Assembly (NCBI GenBank): GCA_022709385.1
Contig: JAKLIX010000009.1
Coordinates: 1-64,000, forward strand
DNA from: Bacteroidota bacterium
Lineage (GTDB): Bacteria; Bacteroidota; Bacteroidia; Bacteroidales; CAIXZF01
Length of the DNA stretch: 64,000 nucleotides
Reading direction: 5' to 3'
Positions 35,012-43,522 of this stretch are shown here, one piece after another (position 1 is the first letter of the stretch; every line of letters starts with the position of its first letter). A program made the translations under genes and the position numbers. The notes beneath the pieces were generated by a model. The model saw nothing but the letters and a program-made list of their open reading frames with translations, did no database searches and was not told where the DNA came from.

Positions 35012-37249
35012 ATGAGGAAACACCACATCATCCGTAACCTGTTCTTAATCATATTGTTACTGCTGTCAAGCATCCTGCAGGCTCAGGTTTACCTGCCCCT
35101 CTCAGACAATCTCAGTATTCCCGGCAATTCAATCGTTAAAATTGCAGCTGGTGTATATCCCATGAGTGACTCCGGGCAGGACGGACTCATACAGGTGAAC
35201 AATGTTTCCAACGTAGTGATCGACGGTGACAGTGTTGAGGCGGACGGCCTTGACTCCGGTGGCTACCTCATCCGCATCACCAATGCCAGCCATGTGACCA
35301 TCAAAAACTTCAGCCTGGCGCAGCGTTTTAAATATGCTGTATCTATCTCAAATTCAGATCATATTACCATCACTGCCTGCAATTTTTCGTGGAATAAAGT
35401 TGATTCGGCAGGTTTCATCAATGTGTGGTCAGGCCATACGGAAGCGCTTGGTGGAGGAGTGCTCTGCCACCAGTGCGACAGCGTGAATGTTTTCGGGAAC
35501 ATCATGAAATACCAGAACGACGGAGTGGCGCTCTACAACAGCAAAAATGCAAGCATCCGGTTCAACGATTTCAGCTGGAATACATCATACGGCATCCGGA
35601 TGTACTTTACAGACAGCTGCCATCTGCATAACAACAATGCACATCACATTAACCGCCCTTATACCGATCCGAGCGATTGTGCAGCCCTGCTGATGATCGT
35701 CAGCAATGCAAACCTGGTGGAATACAATGACCTGCGTTACTCGGGCGACGGGGTGTTCCTCGGACAATACCAGTACAGCAACATCCCCAACAACAACATT
35801 TTCAGGTATAATGATTGTTCCGGTTCCCCGCACAACGCGATTGAGGCAACCTTTGCCGGAGGTAATGTTTTCAGACTAAACGACTGCAGCAGAAGCCATT
35901 ACGGCCTTTGGCTCGGATATTCCTTCAACAATACCGTTGACAGCAATCTTATCGAATACAATCATCACAGCGGGATCGCCATAGACCGGGGTTACCAGAA
36001 TACCATCACTTCAAACTGGATCAGCGGGAATCCCGAAGGAATTGTTTTGTGGGAAGGAAGTCCCATCAGTGGCTATCAGAACCAGACCTCGCATCATTAC
36101 CGCATCGACTCTAATTTCCTTTCTGCCAATTCAGTGGCTGTACAGGCTGAAAACACCGAAAATCTGCGCATGAGAGGCAATCAGTTCGAAAAAAACCACA
36201 CGGCTGTCAGGATAACGGGCGATACAGCCGGGGACAGTCTCAACGGGAACTTCTTCGATAAAAGCCTTTCATTTGAAATCGAGAACCTTTCGCCGGATCT
36301 GCTGGAAGCAAACGGCAACATCTTTTATATTGCCGATCCCCAGTATATTTCAGGAAAGATTTATGATCACCAGGATGATCCTGCAAAAGGAACGGTAAAC
36401 TGGCAGATTTATACCGGCCTGGTTAACCCTGTTTATGTAACAAGCCCACCCGTTGAACTTTCCGAGCCCCCTTCAGAATGGTTCTCTTACCCTGAAATTG
36501 GCTGGTGGCTCGGCAACCCTCAGGCAATCACCATCAGTTGGGACACGGCTGATAAAATCATGGGAAATGCATCCGTAAAATTACAGACAGGCACAGGCTG
36601 GTTCAACGCCTTATCATACCGCGACACAGGTTCAAGGATACCACGCTGGGATCTGGGCAATTACGGTTACCTGAGCTTCTGGCTGAAATCCCAAAACTCC
36701 AACCTGGGCGGATTTCAATTTTTCAAAGTACGTCTCGGCAGTGTGGAAGGCGGCTACTTCGAATATTCCTCCACCGGATCCGTTTTGAACCAATCACTCA
36801 ACCAATGGAAAAACTATGTGGTTCCGCTTTTTGGCAGCGCATCCTGGCCGATTACACAAACAGGACCCATCTTCTGGCATGACGTGAATTACCTGGAAAT
36901 CTATACCGACACATACGGTGTTGGCTATGAACTCCTTCTCGATGGCGTGGAATTTCTCCTGGCCACCCCGACAAGCGGGATCCGGAACAATGAAACGGAA
37001 ATCCGGATCAGTCCGAATCCGGGCGGGCCGTTCAGGACAATGACCATTGACCTTCGTAACAACGAAAACCTGCATCTCAGGATTTTCAACCCCTGCGGGC
37101 AAACCGTCAGCAGCATGTTGCTTGAGGAGATCCCTGCAGGAAGGCATGAAACCGTCCTGGATTTTTCATGCCTGGCGCCAGGTTTATACCTGTTGTACAT
37201 CCGTGGACAGCATTGGGAAAAAACTGAAAAAATAGTGATGATACCATGA
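35012..37249 (+). CDS. T9SS-exported parallel beta-helix protein
   Basis: A 745-aa exported protein. After the signal peptide (about 1-25) comes a right-handed parallel beta-helix of about 20 short rungs (residues 60-430, repeated patterns such as NNTVDSNLIEYNHHSGIAI and NTITSNWISGNPEGIVL), of the NosD/PbH1 type. A beta-sandwich around 490-650 resembles a carbohydrate-binding or galactose-binding module (FWLKSQNSNLGGFQFFKVRL; YELLLDGVEFL). A type A T9SS sorting domain covers about 658-745 (ISPNPGG, LHLRIFNPCGQ, LAPGLYLLYIRG). So it is sent to the cell surface or outside, probably acting on or binding polysaccharide. It has its own promoter and precedes the cytochrome operon by 170 bases. Confidence 0.85.
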   Translation: MRKHHIIRNLFLIILLLLSSILQAQVYLPLSDNLSIPGNSIVKIAAGVYPMSDSGQDGLIQVNNVSNVVIDGDSVEADGLDSGGYLIRITNASHVTIKNFSLAQRFKYAVSISNSDHITITACNFSWNKVDSAGFINVWSGHTEALGGGVLCHQCDSVNVFGNIMKYQNDGVALYNSKNASIRFNDFSWNTSYGIRMYFTDSCHLHNNNAHHINRPYTDPSDCAALLMIVSNANLVEYNDLRYSGDGVFLGQYQYSNIPNNNIFRYNDCSGSPHNAIEATFAGGNVFRLNDCSRSHYGLWLGYSFNNTVDSNLIEYNHHSGIAIDRGYQNTITSNWISGNPEGIVLWEGSPISGYQNQTSHHYRIDSNFLSANSVAVQAENTENLRMRGNQFEKNHTAVRITGDTAGDSLNGNFFDKSLSFEIENLSPDLLEANGNIFYIADPQYISGKIYDHQDDPAKGTVNWQIYTGLVNPVYVTSPPVELSEPPSEWFSYPEIGWWLGNPQAITISWDTADKIMGNASVKLQTGTGWFNALSYRDTGSRIPRWDLGNYGYLSFWLKSQNSNLGGFQFFKVRLGSVEGGYFEYSSTGSVLNQSLNQWKNYVVPLFGSASWPITQTGPIFWHDVNYLEIYTDTYGVGYELLLDGVEFLLATPTSGIRNNETEIRISPNPGGPFRTMTIDLRNNENLHLRIFNPCGQTVSSMLLEEIPAGRHETVLDFSCLAPGLYLLYIRGQHWEKTEKIVMIP

Positions 37250-37366
37250 GTGAGTCTGGCACAAAGGCCACACCCCATATATGGATGAAAACCAATACAC
37301 AGCAATCAGATTATTTAGACTGGTTTCAAATTACCCCCTGCCTGTGACTACATGAACAGGAAAACA

Positions 37367-37374
37367 TACCTTTG
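37367..37374 (+). promoter_or_regulatory. Bacteroidota -7 promoter box (nine-gene cytochrome operon)
   Basis: TACCTTTG, 46 bases before the ATG at 37421. No other clear box was seen between the following nine genes, and a terminator hairpin lies after the last one. Confidence 0.55.
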
Positions 37375-37420
37375 TATCTAGAAAAGTGAATACGAGAAAC
37401 ATAATTAATTCTCACCCAGT

Positions 37421-38215
37421 ATGATACGTAAAATGCCTCTACTTTCCTTCCTGATGATCATTATTGTGTTGATCGTGGCCGGATTCAGCGGTGATATCAC
37501 CGAGTATGGCGGTGGCTCACCCGGGGGCTATACCGGTTCACCCGCAGATGCCAAAAACTGTGTGCAGTGTCATGGCGGCAGTGCAACAACAGTCAACGGC
37601 TGGATCAGCTCGGATGTGCCTCCAACCGGCTATATTCCCGGAACCAGTTATACAATGACCGTGACATTGACTGGCAGCGGCAAAAAAGGATTCGAATGTT
37701 CACCGCAGTCACCCGCAGGTGCCCTGATGGGGTCTCTGACTGCAGGACCAAGCACACACCTGGTAAACGGCAATAAAGCAGTAACGCAGAACTCATCCCC
37801 TTCTTCCAATCCATATTCGTGGTCGTTTGGATGGACAGCACCTCCGGCAGGCAGTGGTCCGGTGACCTTTTATGCGGCCTTTACCGTCGGGAAAACGGTG
37901 ACCAAGCTTTGTACACTTCTCGTTCCTGAAACAATTACTGTTATAGAAGAACGACATTCCCGTCCCATGCTCGTCGCCCCAAACCCTGCCCATGATTACC
38001 TCAGTATATATTTCCCCTCTGAAATGCCCGGATCAGTGAAGGCAGAACTTTTCGACCTTTCCGGAAAGGCGGTCCACCTTCTTTTTCAGGGCCCGTTAAA
38101 CAGCAGTGAACATCTTTCCAGATTACTCCTTCCATCCAGCCTTCCCTCCGGGCTATACTTCCTAAAGCTCAGTGGTGATGCCCTTCTTGAATACCATAAG
38201 ATCATCGTCCAATAA
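37421..38215 (+). CDS. T9SS-exported choice-of-anchor-V protein with one CxxCH
   Basis: A 264-aa secreted protein. After the signal segment (about 6-22) there is a heme c attachment motif CVQCH (Cys47 to His51) in a GSPADAKNCVQCHGG context. A Reeler-like beta-sandwich of the choice-of-anchor-V type follows (SYTMTVTLTGSGKKGFECS to SWSFGWTAP, about 60-170). The C-terminal 85 residues form a T9SS sorting domain (APNPAHDYLSIYF, VKAELFDLSGKAV, SGLYFLKL). It should therefore be carried to the cell surface, possibly with a single heme. First gene of the cytochrome operon; the lipoprotein follows after 14 bases. Confidence 0.82.
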   Translation: MIRKMPLLSFLMIIIVLIVAGFSGDITEYGGGSPGGYTGSPADAKNCVQCHGGSATTVNGWISSDVPPTGYIPGTSYTMTVTLTGSGKKGFECSPQSPAGALMGSLTAGPSTHLVNGNKAVTQNSSPSSNPYSWSFGWTAPPAGSGPVTFYAAFTVGKTVTKLCTLLVPETITVIEERHSRPMLVAPNPAHDYLSIYFPSEMPGSVKAELFDLSGKAVHLLFQGPLNSSEHLSRLLLPSSLPSGLYFLKLSGDALLEYHKIIVQ

Positions 38216-38229
38216 TAAATTATTCCATC

Positions 38230-38604
38230 ATGAAACATTTGTTTTACCCTTGCATTTTATTCCTGATTGCAGGATTAATCGTATTCACATCGTGTGAATA
38301 CGATAGTGTCAAGCCTGAAACGGGCAATCTTCCTGACACCGTCAGCTTTGCCAATGATCTCATTCCCATTTTCAATGCAAGCTGCAACATGAGCGGATGC
38401 CACGGCACGGGCAATACTCCCCCGGATCTGACTCCCGCCAATGCATACAATGCACTTACGTCGGGCGGATATGTGAATATCGCCGACCCCGTGGCAAGTC
38501 CTTTGTATACCAGCATGAACACGGGCTCCATGAAGCCCTTTTCCAAGCCTTCAGAAACAGCACTGGTGCTTGCCTGGATCAAACAAGGCGCCCTTAATAA
38601 TTAA
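38230..38604 (+). CDS. Small lipoprotein with CX4CH heme-type motif
   Basis: A 124-aa lipoprotein (lipobox IVFTSC, Cys22). Its core resembles short cytochrome c domains of Planctomycete/Bacteroidota type (FANDLIPIFNASC, GCHGTGNTPPDL, PLYTSMNTGSMKPFSKPS ending in LAWIKQGAL). The expected CxxCH is instead Cys52-N-M-S-G-Cys57-His58, a CX4CH. Such wider motifs can bind heme in some cytochromes, but it is unknown whether this one does. Second gene of the operon, 20 bases before the DUF5777 barrel gene. Placement in the outer membrane is inferred from the lipid anchor. Confidence 0.78.
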   Translation: MKHLFYPCILFLIAGLIVFTSCEYDSVKPETGNLPDTVSFANDLIPIFNASCNMSGCHGTGNTPPDLTPANAYNALTSGGYVNIADPVASPLYTSMNTGSMKPFSKPSETALVLAWIKQGALNN

Positions 38605-38624
38605 TCAACCATAAAGAAAATAAT

Positions 38625-39521
38625 ATGAAAGCAACAAGTGTACGCCGGATCAGCAGTTTCATCCTGGTCCTTTTCATGACATCCGGATTCACCACCATCC
38701 TCTGCGCACAGGAGGAGGGAGCCACCGGCAAGGACAACAGACCGGTAAAACCATTGTTTGAGAGCGGATACCTGATCGATAACCAAACGACCAGGATTTA
38801 TCCTTCAAAGACGCTGGAATATGTGATCCACCATCGTTTCGGGACAACCGAGAAAGGCATGTCCGATCTTTACGGAGTGTATTCCACCTCCAATGTCAGG
38901 ATGGGTCTCAATTACAGCATCACGGACTACCTGCAGGTCGGCATCGGGACAACCCGTAATAAGAAGTACCAGGATGTGCAGTGGAAGGTGAAGCTGCTCG
39001 ACCAGACCCGCTCCAACAGCATCCCCGTGAAAGTGGTTTATTACGGCAATGTCGCCCTGGATGCCAGGGACAAAGAAATCTTCGGCAAAGACTACAAATT
39101 CGTTCACCGGGTTTCTTACTTCAACGAACTGATGATCGGCAGAAGAATTACCGACAACCTATCCGTTCAGGCCTCTGTAAATTTCACTCACTATAACATG
39201 GTTGACTCCCTGCTGGAACACGACAAGATCGGCGTTTCCCTGTCGGGGCGTTATCGTTTCTCACCACAGTCGGCCATCATCGCACATTACAACATGCCCC
39301 TGCATATCGAAAGCATGCAGGAATATAAGGAACTGACAAACAAACCCATGCCTAACCTGGCTTTTGGCTGGGAAATCTGTACCAGTACCCATGCATTCCA
39401 GATATTCCTGGCATCGGCCAATGGCATCCTTCCCCAGGACAATTACGGGTTTAACCAGCTTGATTTCAGCAAGAGCAAATGGTTGCTCGGATTCAACATT
39501 ACCCGTCTCTGGAATTTCTAA
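38625..39521 (+). CDS. DUF5777 family outer-membrane beta-barrel protein
   Basis: A 298-aa exported protein with signal peptide (about 1-30), then alternating amphipathic strands suggesting a barrel of about 12 strands. Characteristic DUF5777 segments are TRIYPSKTLEYVIHHRFGT, LYGVYSTSNVRMGLNYSITD and QVGIGTTRNKKYQDVQWKVK. The C-terminus, LGFNITRLWNF, ends in Phe as expected for BAM-assembled barrels. No heme motif. It is embedded between two cytochrome genes in a tight operon, which suggests a porin-like partner for electron transfer or for import of an electron acceptor. Confidence 0.78.
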   Translation: MKATSVRRISSFILVLFMTSGFTTILCAQEEGATGKDNRPVKPLFESGYLIDNQTTRIYPSKTLEYVIHHRFGTTEKGMSDLYGVYSTSNVRMGLNYSITDYLQVGIGTTRNKKYQDVQWKVKLLDQTRSNSIPVKVVYYGNVALDARDKEIFGKDYKFVHRVSYFNELMIGRRITDNLSVQASVNFTHYNMVDSLLEHDKIGVSLSGRYRFSPQSAIIAHYNMPLHIESMQEYKELTNKPMPNLAFGWEICTSTHAFQIFLASANGILPQDNYGFNQLDFSKSKWLLGFNITRLWNF

Positions 39522-39539
39522 TCCACCTAATCACTGATC

Positions 39540-40553
39540 ATGAAGCGATACAAATGGGTCAGCTGGCTGATTTTCATATTGATCGGTTTATCATTCGCCA
39601 TTGCGCTGATACCGAGGGCCCCTGAAAAAGCTGAAGAAACCACCGGCCTTCAGGCATATGCCCAGATTCCTGCCGACAGGGTCTACACCAACAAGGAAGA
39701 CAACGAGCAATGCCTCAAATGCCATGCGAAGAACCATGTGGAATACATGGCCGAGGACGCTGAAAAGCCTTATAAACAAAAGATGTACACTGAGTGTATC
39801 ATCGATACGCACTCCTATTATACCTCCAATCACTGGAATTTCAAATGTATCGACTGTCATACCGATGAATATGCCAGCTTTCCGCACAAGGCAGAACTCA
39901 GGTTTGAAGCCATTGCCGGCTGTATGGACTGTCACGGGGGAGATCCCCAATACGAGGAGTTCATGTTTGACCAGATCGACCAGGAATACCAGAAAAGCGT
40001 TCATTTCAAGCTGCAAAGCGAGAGTTTTTCATGCTGGTCATGCCACGATGAGCATTACTACAAACTGAATGCCCGCAACCGCAAGGATGATATTATGAGT
40101 GCCATTCAGTACGACAATGATATATGCCTGAGTTGCCATGCCAATACGAAAAAATACCAGCTCATCGCCAACAAGATGAACCCCAATATTCTGGAAAAGC
40201 ACGACTGGCTTCCGAATCAGCCCAACCATTTCAAACATGTACGCTGCATAGAATGTCATGCCGAGATAAATGACACCCTGATTGTGAGCCACAACATCCT
40301 TCCGAAGGACAAAGCCGTGAAAAAATGTGCCGAGTGTCATTCAGGTAATTCTCAGTTGATGGCCTCCTTATATAAATATCAACTGGAAGAGATGGGGGCT
40401 TTCAGACTGAAAACCTCAGGTCTGATGGATCAGCCCGTGCTTATCGGCGGACAGCGTAACACCCTGCTGAAGCTGATCGGCAACCTGGCGCTCTTTGGCG
40501 CGATCGGTGCCGTGCTCATTCATTTTGCCATTCGTTTATTCCGTAAAAGCTGA
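39540..40553 (+). CDS. Membrane-anchored seven-heme cytochrome c
   Basis: A 337-aa multiheme cytochrome c. Seven CxxCH motifs are visible, starting at residues 58, 103, 128, 165, 196, 236 and 273. An N-terminal helix (about 8-25) and a second helix near the C-terminus (about 310-335) anchor it in the inner membrane with the hemes in the periplasm. The pattern recalls NapC/NrfH- and HmcA/OhcA-like quinol-linked cytochromes, but I recognise no named family of exactly this form. It is followed after six bases by a cytochrome b and then the iron-sulfur and NrfD subunits, so it probably accepts or donates electrons in that complex. Confidence 0.85.
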   Translation: MKRYKWVSWLIFILIGLSFAIALIPRAPEKAEETTGLQAYAQIPADRVYTNKEDNEQCLKCHAKNHVEYMAEDAEKPYKQKMYTECIIDTHSYYTSNHWNFKCIDCHTDEYASFPHKAELRFEAIAGCMDCHGGDPQYEEFMFDQIDQEYQKSVHFKLQSESFSCWSCHDEHYYKLNARNRKDDIMSAIQYDNDICLSCHANTKKYQLIANKMNPNILEKHDWLPNQPNHFKHVRCIECHAEINDTLIVSHNILPKDKAVKKCAECHSGNSQLMASLYKYQLEEMGAFRLKTSGLMDQPVLIGGQRNTLLKLIGNLALFGAIGAVLIHFAIRLFRKS

Positions 40554-40559
40554 CCCGCC

Positions 40560-41195
40560 ATGGAAATGAAAAAAATCTACTTTTATCCGGTCTGGCTGAG
40601 ATTATGGCACCTGGTAAACGCCATCATGTTCCTGATCCTGATCTTCACAGGCTTCAGCATACAGTACGCCACTGCCTCTTCTTCCTGGATCAGGTTTGAT
40701 ATTGCCATCGCCATTCATGATATTGCCGGCATCATCCTGACTATCAATTACCTTGTGTTTATATTCGGAAATCAGGTAACCGAGAACGGAAAGTATTACT
40801 GGCTCACCAAAGACGGCGGCTGGTCGCGTTTAAAGAAGCAATTGCATTTCTATACTTTCGGCATTTTTAATAATCAGCCACACCCCTTTCCCCTGAACGA
40901 ACACAGGAAATTCAACCCATTGCAGAAACTCACCTACATTCTTGCGATGTATCTGTTGTTGCCCATACTGATTATTACCGGTCTGGCCCTTTATTTTCCG
41001 CAGATATTTGATTATATCGGACTTCAAAGCCTGGTAATTGCAGATATGATCCATATAGCCATCGGGTATTTCCTGAGTATTTTCATGGTGATTCACATTT
41101 ACTTCTGCACGGTCGGTCATACGATGACGAGCAATTTTAAGAGCATGCTGAACGGGTGGCATGAAGTGCATGATCACCCTGAAGATCATCCCTAA
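40560..41195 (+). CDS. Cytochrome b subunit (cytochrome b561/thiosulfate-reductase type)
   Basis: A 211-aa integral membrane protein with four helices (about 15-35, 48-70, 122-145 and 155-182). Candidate heme b ligands lie in the helices: His17 in LRLWH, His53 in IAIHD, and His165 and His179 in the last helix pair (ADMIHIAIGYF; MVIHIYFC). This is the arrangement of di-heme cytochrome b subunits of formate, thiosulfate and hydrogenase-type complexes, which pass electrons between quinone and periplasmic partners. It lies six bases after the seven-heme cytochrome gene and ten before the iron-sulfur gene. Confidence 0.85.
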   Translation: MEMKKIYFYPVWLRLWHLVNAIMFLILIFTGFSIQYATASSSWIRFDIAIAIHDIAGIILTINYLVFIFGNQVTENGKYYWLTKDGGWSRLKKQLHFYTFGIFNNQPHPFPLNEHRKFNPLQKLTYILAMYLLLPILIITGLALYFPQIFDYIGLQSLVIADMIHIAIGYFLSIFMVIHIYFCTVGHTMTSNFKSMLNGWHEVHDHPEDHP

Positions 41196-41205
41196 AGACA
41201 ATAAT

Positions 41206-42180
41206 ATGGAAGATAAATCCAACTCACGCCGTCAATTCCTGAAACTGGGAGCAGGCGCCGGAGCGTTTGCCCTGGCAGGGCTAACAGCCGGGAAACTGTT
41301 GTCTGCCGGGCAGGAAAACAATGCAAACAGCGGTAAAAAGATCAAGGTACTGACTACCGACGGAAGGGTGCTGGAGGTGGACGAAAGCCAGCTGGCCGAC
41401 CCCTCCCTGGATGTTGTTGTCGATAAGGACAGCAGCCATCTTGGAATCGAAAACCGCAAATTCGTGATGGTCATTGACCTGGCAAAATGTAAAAATGCCA
41501 GAGCCTGCGTAGAGGCATGTGTGGAAGGACATCATCTTCCCAGCGACCATGAATGGATCAAGGTTTACCTGTTGCAGAATTCCGAAAGAGAAGCGCCATA
41601 CTGGTTTCCCCGTCCCTGCTTCCACTGCGACAATCCCATGTGTGTAAGTGTTTGCCCGGTGGGCGCCACTTACAAACGCACTGACGGGATCGTACTGGTG
41701 GATAACGAACGCTGCATCGGATGCAAATTCTGTATGACGGGCTGTCCCTATTCCGCCAGGGTCTTTCACTGGAATGACCCGCCCGAACTCCATGAAACAG
41801 CCCCCTATTCTCCGGAAACCACCTTCCCGCACAAGGAGGGTACCGTTGGTAAGTGTGTCTTTTGCGCCGACCTGCTCAGAAAGAATGAACTGCCCAGATG
41901 TGTGACAGCCTGTCCCATGGGAGTCATCTATTTTGGTGATATCGTGGAAGATACCGTTACCAATGGCATGGAAACTGTCCGCTTCAGCGAACTGATCCGC
42001 GACAGGGCCGGATACCGCCACCTCGAATCCCTGGGTACAGAGCCCAGTGTTTACTATCTGCCGGCTGTCAACCGTCAGTTCCCCTATGAACGGGGGTTTG
42101 ACGGCCTGGATCCCAAACAGAAGGAACGTTACGAGAACACTGCTGCATACAAAATCAATCCCCTGCTGAAACATGAATAA
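41206..42180 (+). CDS. Tat-exported four-cluster iron-sulfur protein (HybA/PsrB/HmcB-like)
   Basis: A 324-aa electron-transfer protein. A twin-arginine signal (SRRQFLKLGAGAGAFALAGL, Arg8-Arg9) sends the folded protein to the periplasm. Four ferredoxin-type sites follow: C95-KNARA-C101-VEA-C105, CFHCDNPMCVSVCP (138-151), CIGCKFCMTGCP (170-181) and CVFC at 217-220 with C232 and C236. The first site lacks its second Cys, which is Ala98, so it may hold a [3Fe-4S] cluster or draw a ligand from elsewhere. Start set at 41206 because the Tat signal begins there; an in-frame start at 41161 would overlap the cytochrome b gene. The stop overlaps the NrfD gene by eight bases. Confidence 0.88.
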   Translation: MEDKSNSRRQFLKLGAGAGAFALAGLTAGKLLSAGQENNANSGKKIKVLTTDGRVLEVDESQLADPSLDVVVDKDSSHLGIENRKFVMVIDLAKCKNARACVEACVEGHHLPSDHEWIKVYLLQNSEREAPYWFPRPCFHCDNPMCVSVCPVGATYKRTDGIVLVDNERCIGCKFCMTGCPYSARVFHWNDPPELHETAPYSPETTFPHKEGTVGKCVFCADLLRKNELPRCVTACPMGVIYFGDIVEDTVTNGMETVRFSELIRDRAGYRHLESLGTEPSVYYLPAVNRQFPYERGFDGLDPKQKERYENTAAYKINPLLKHE

Positions 42181-43519
42181 TGCAACTGCCTTAAAAACAG
42201 GTTTATGGAAACAATTTGTTCCCTACCTGGAAAGAACCAGCAAGTGGTGGTACATCCTGTTCGGCATCTTTTTCCTCGGTTTCATTTTCGGCCTGGTCGG
42301 TCTGTACACGCAGATCACTGAGGGTCACATCGTAACCGGGATGCGGGATAATGTGGTATGGGGAATGTATATCGTGAATTTCATCTTTTTCATGGGTCTC
42401 AGCTATGCAGGCGCATTGATCTCGGGGGTCCTGCACCTTTTCCGGTCAGAATGGCGGGGTCCCATCATCCGGATGGCAGAGCTGACCACCATTTTTGCCC
42501 TGCTGATCGGTCCCTGTTTCATTCTTTTCTGTATCGGACGGCTCGATCGGCTGCATTACCTGATCATGTTCCCGCGCATCCAGTCTCCGATTACCTGGGA
42601 CGTGATCGCCATCTCCACCGACATCATCGGGTGCATCATTTTCCTTTACCTGTCCTTTATCGAGGATTTTGCCAAACTGCGTGACCGGACAGAAGCCAGG
42701 TTCTCCGGCTGGAGAAAGAAAATGTACCGCATCCTTGCACTCGGTTATACCGGAACACGGGAACAAAAAAAACACCTGCACTGGGCCCGTAACGTCATGG
42801 CCGCCATGATCATCGCCATCGCCATCATCGTTTATTCCGTTCTGGCATGGATCTTCGGGGTTACCCTGCAACCCGGGTGGCACTCCACTATTTTCGGCCC
42901 CTATTTCGTTATCGCTGCCGTTTATTCAGGAACCGGACTGCTGATCATCCTGATGGCCCTTTACCGGAAAATTTACCATCTCGAAGCCTATATCACAAAA
43001 GGCCATTTCGTGAAGATCGGCGTGCTCCTGCTGATTATCGCAGCCTTTTACGGATACTTTACCTTCAGCGACTACCTGACCAAATGGTATGGTTCCGCAA
43101 AAATGGATAAAGTACTCATAGACAAACTCTTCACAGAGTTTTACTTCGTTTTTATTTTTTCCAATTACATTGGTATCCTGCTGCCAATGATCATTATGGC
43201 CATTCCCGGCCTCAGGACGATCCGCAATATCACCCTTGCCGCCATCGTGGCCGTTGTGGGATTATGGTTCAACCGCTATCTGATCGTCATCCCGACGCTG
43301 GAAACGCCCTACCTCCCGATTCAGGATATCCGGATGGCCTGGATCCATTACTCCCCCACCTGGGTCGAATGGGCGCTTTTTATCGCAGGGGTCAGTGTAT
43401 TCTCCATGCTGATGATGCTGGCTTCCAAGCTTGTTCCCATCATTTCTGTGTCGGAAATGGAAACAGTGGAGGAAGAAATAGCACTGAAAGAAAAAAATGT
43501 TCAATCTGCAAAAGCCTGA
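42173..43519 (+). CDS. NrfD/PsrC-family quinol-oxidoreductase membrane subunit
   Basis: A 448-aa integral membrane protein with about ten helices, of the NrfD/PsrC family. These subunits bind quinol at the membrane surface and exchange electrons with a periplasmic iron-sulfur partner. The N-terminal part (WWYILFGIFFLGFIFGLVG, GMYIVNFIFFMGLSYAGALI, HLFRSEWRGPIIRMAELTTI) is typical. Its eight-base overlap with the iron-sulfur gene argues for a stoichiometric complex. Relatives occur in polysulfide reductase, Qrc, Hmc, Nhc and alternative complex III. No molybdopterin subunit accompanies it here. Confidence 0.9.
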   Translation: MNNATALKTGLWKQFVPYLERTSKWWYILFGIFFLGFIFGLVGLYTQITEGHIVTGMRDNVVWGMYIVNFIFFMGLSYAGALISGVLHLFRSEWRGPIIRMAELTTIFALLIGPCFILFCIGRLDRLHYLIMFPRIQSPITWDVIAISTDIIGCIIFLYLSFIEDFAKLRDRTEARFSGWRKKMYRILALGYTGTREQKKHLHWARNVMAAMIIAIAIIVYSVLAWIFGVTLQPGWHSTIFGPYFVIAAVYSGTGLLIILMALYRKIYHLEAYITKGHFVKIGVLLLIIAAFYGYFTFSDYLTKWYGSAKMDKVLIDKLFTEFYFVFIFSNYIGILLPMIIMAIPGLRTIRNITLAAIVAVVGLWFNRYLIVIPTLETPYLPIQDIRMAWIHYSPTWVEWALFIAGVSVFSMLMMLASKLVPIISVSEMETVEEEIALKEKNVQSAKA

Positions 43520-43522
43520 GCC

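Noticed and set aside
38625..39521. DUF5777 protein as a cytochrome
   Set aside because: No CxxCH or other heme motif; strand pattern and C-terminal Phe indicate a barrel.
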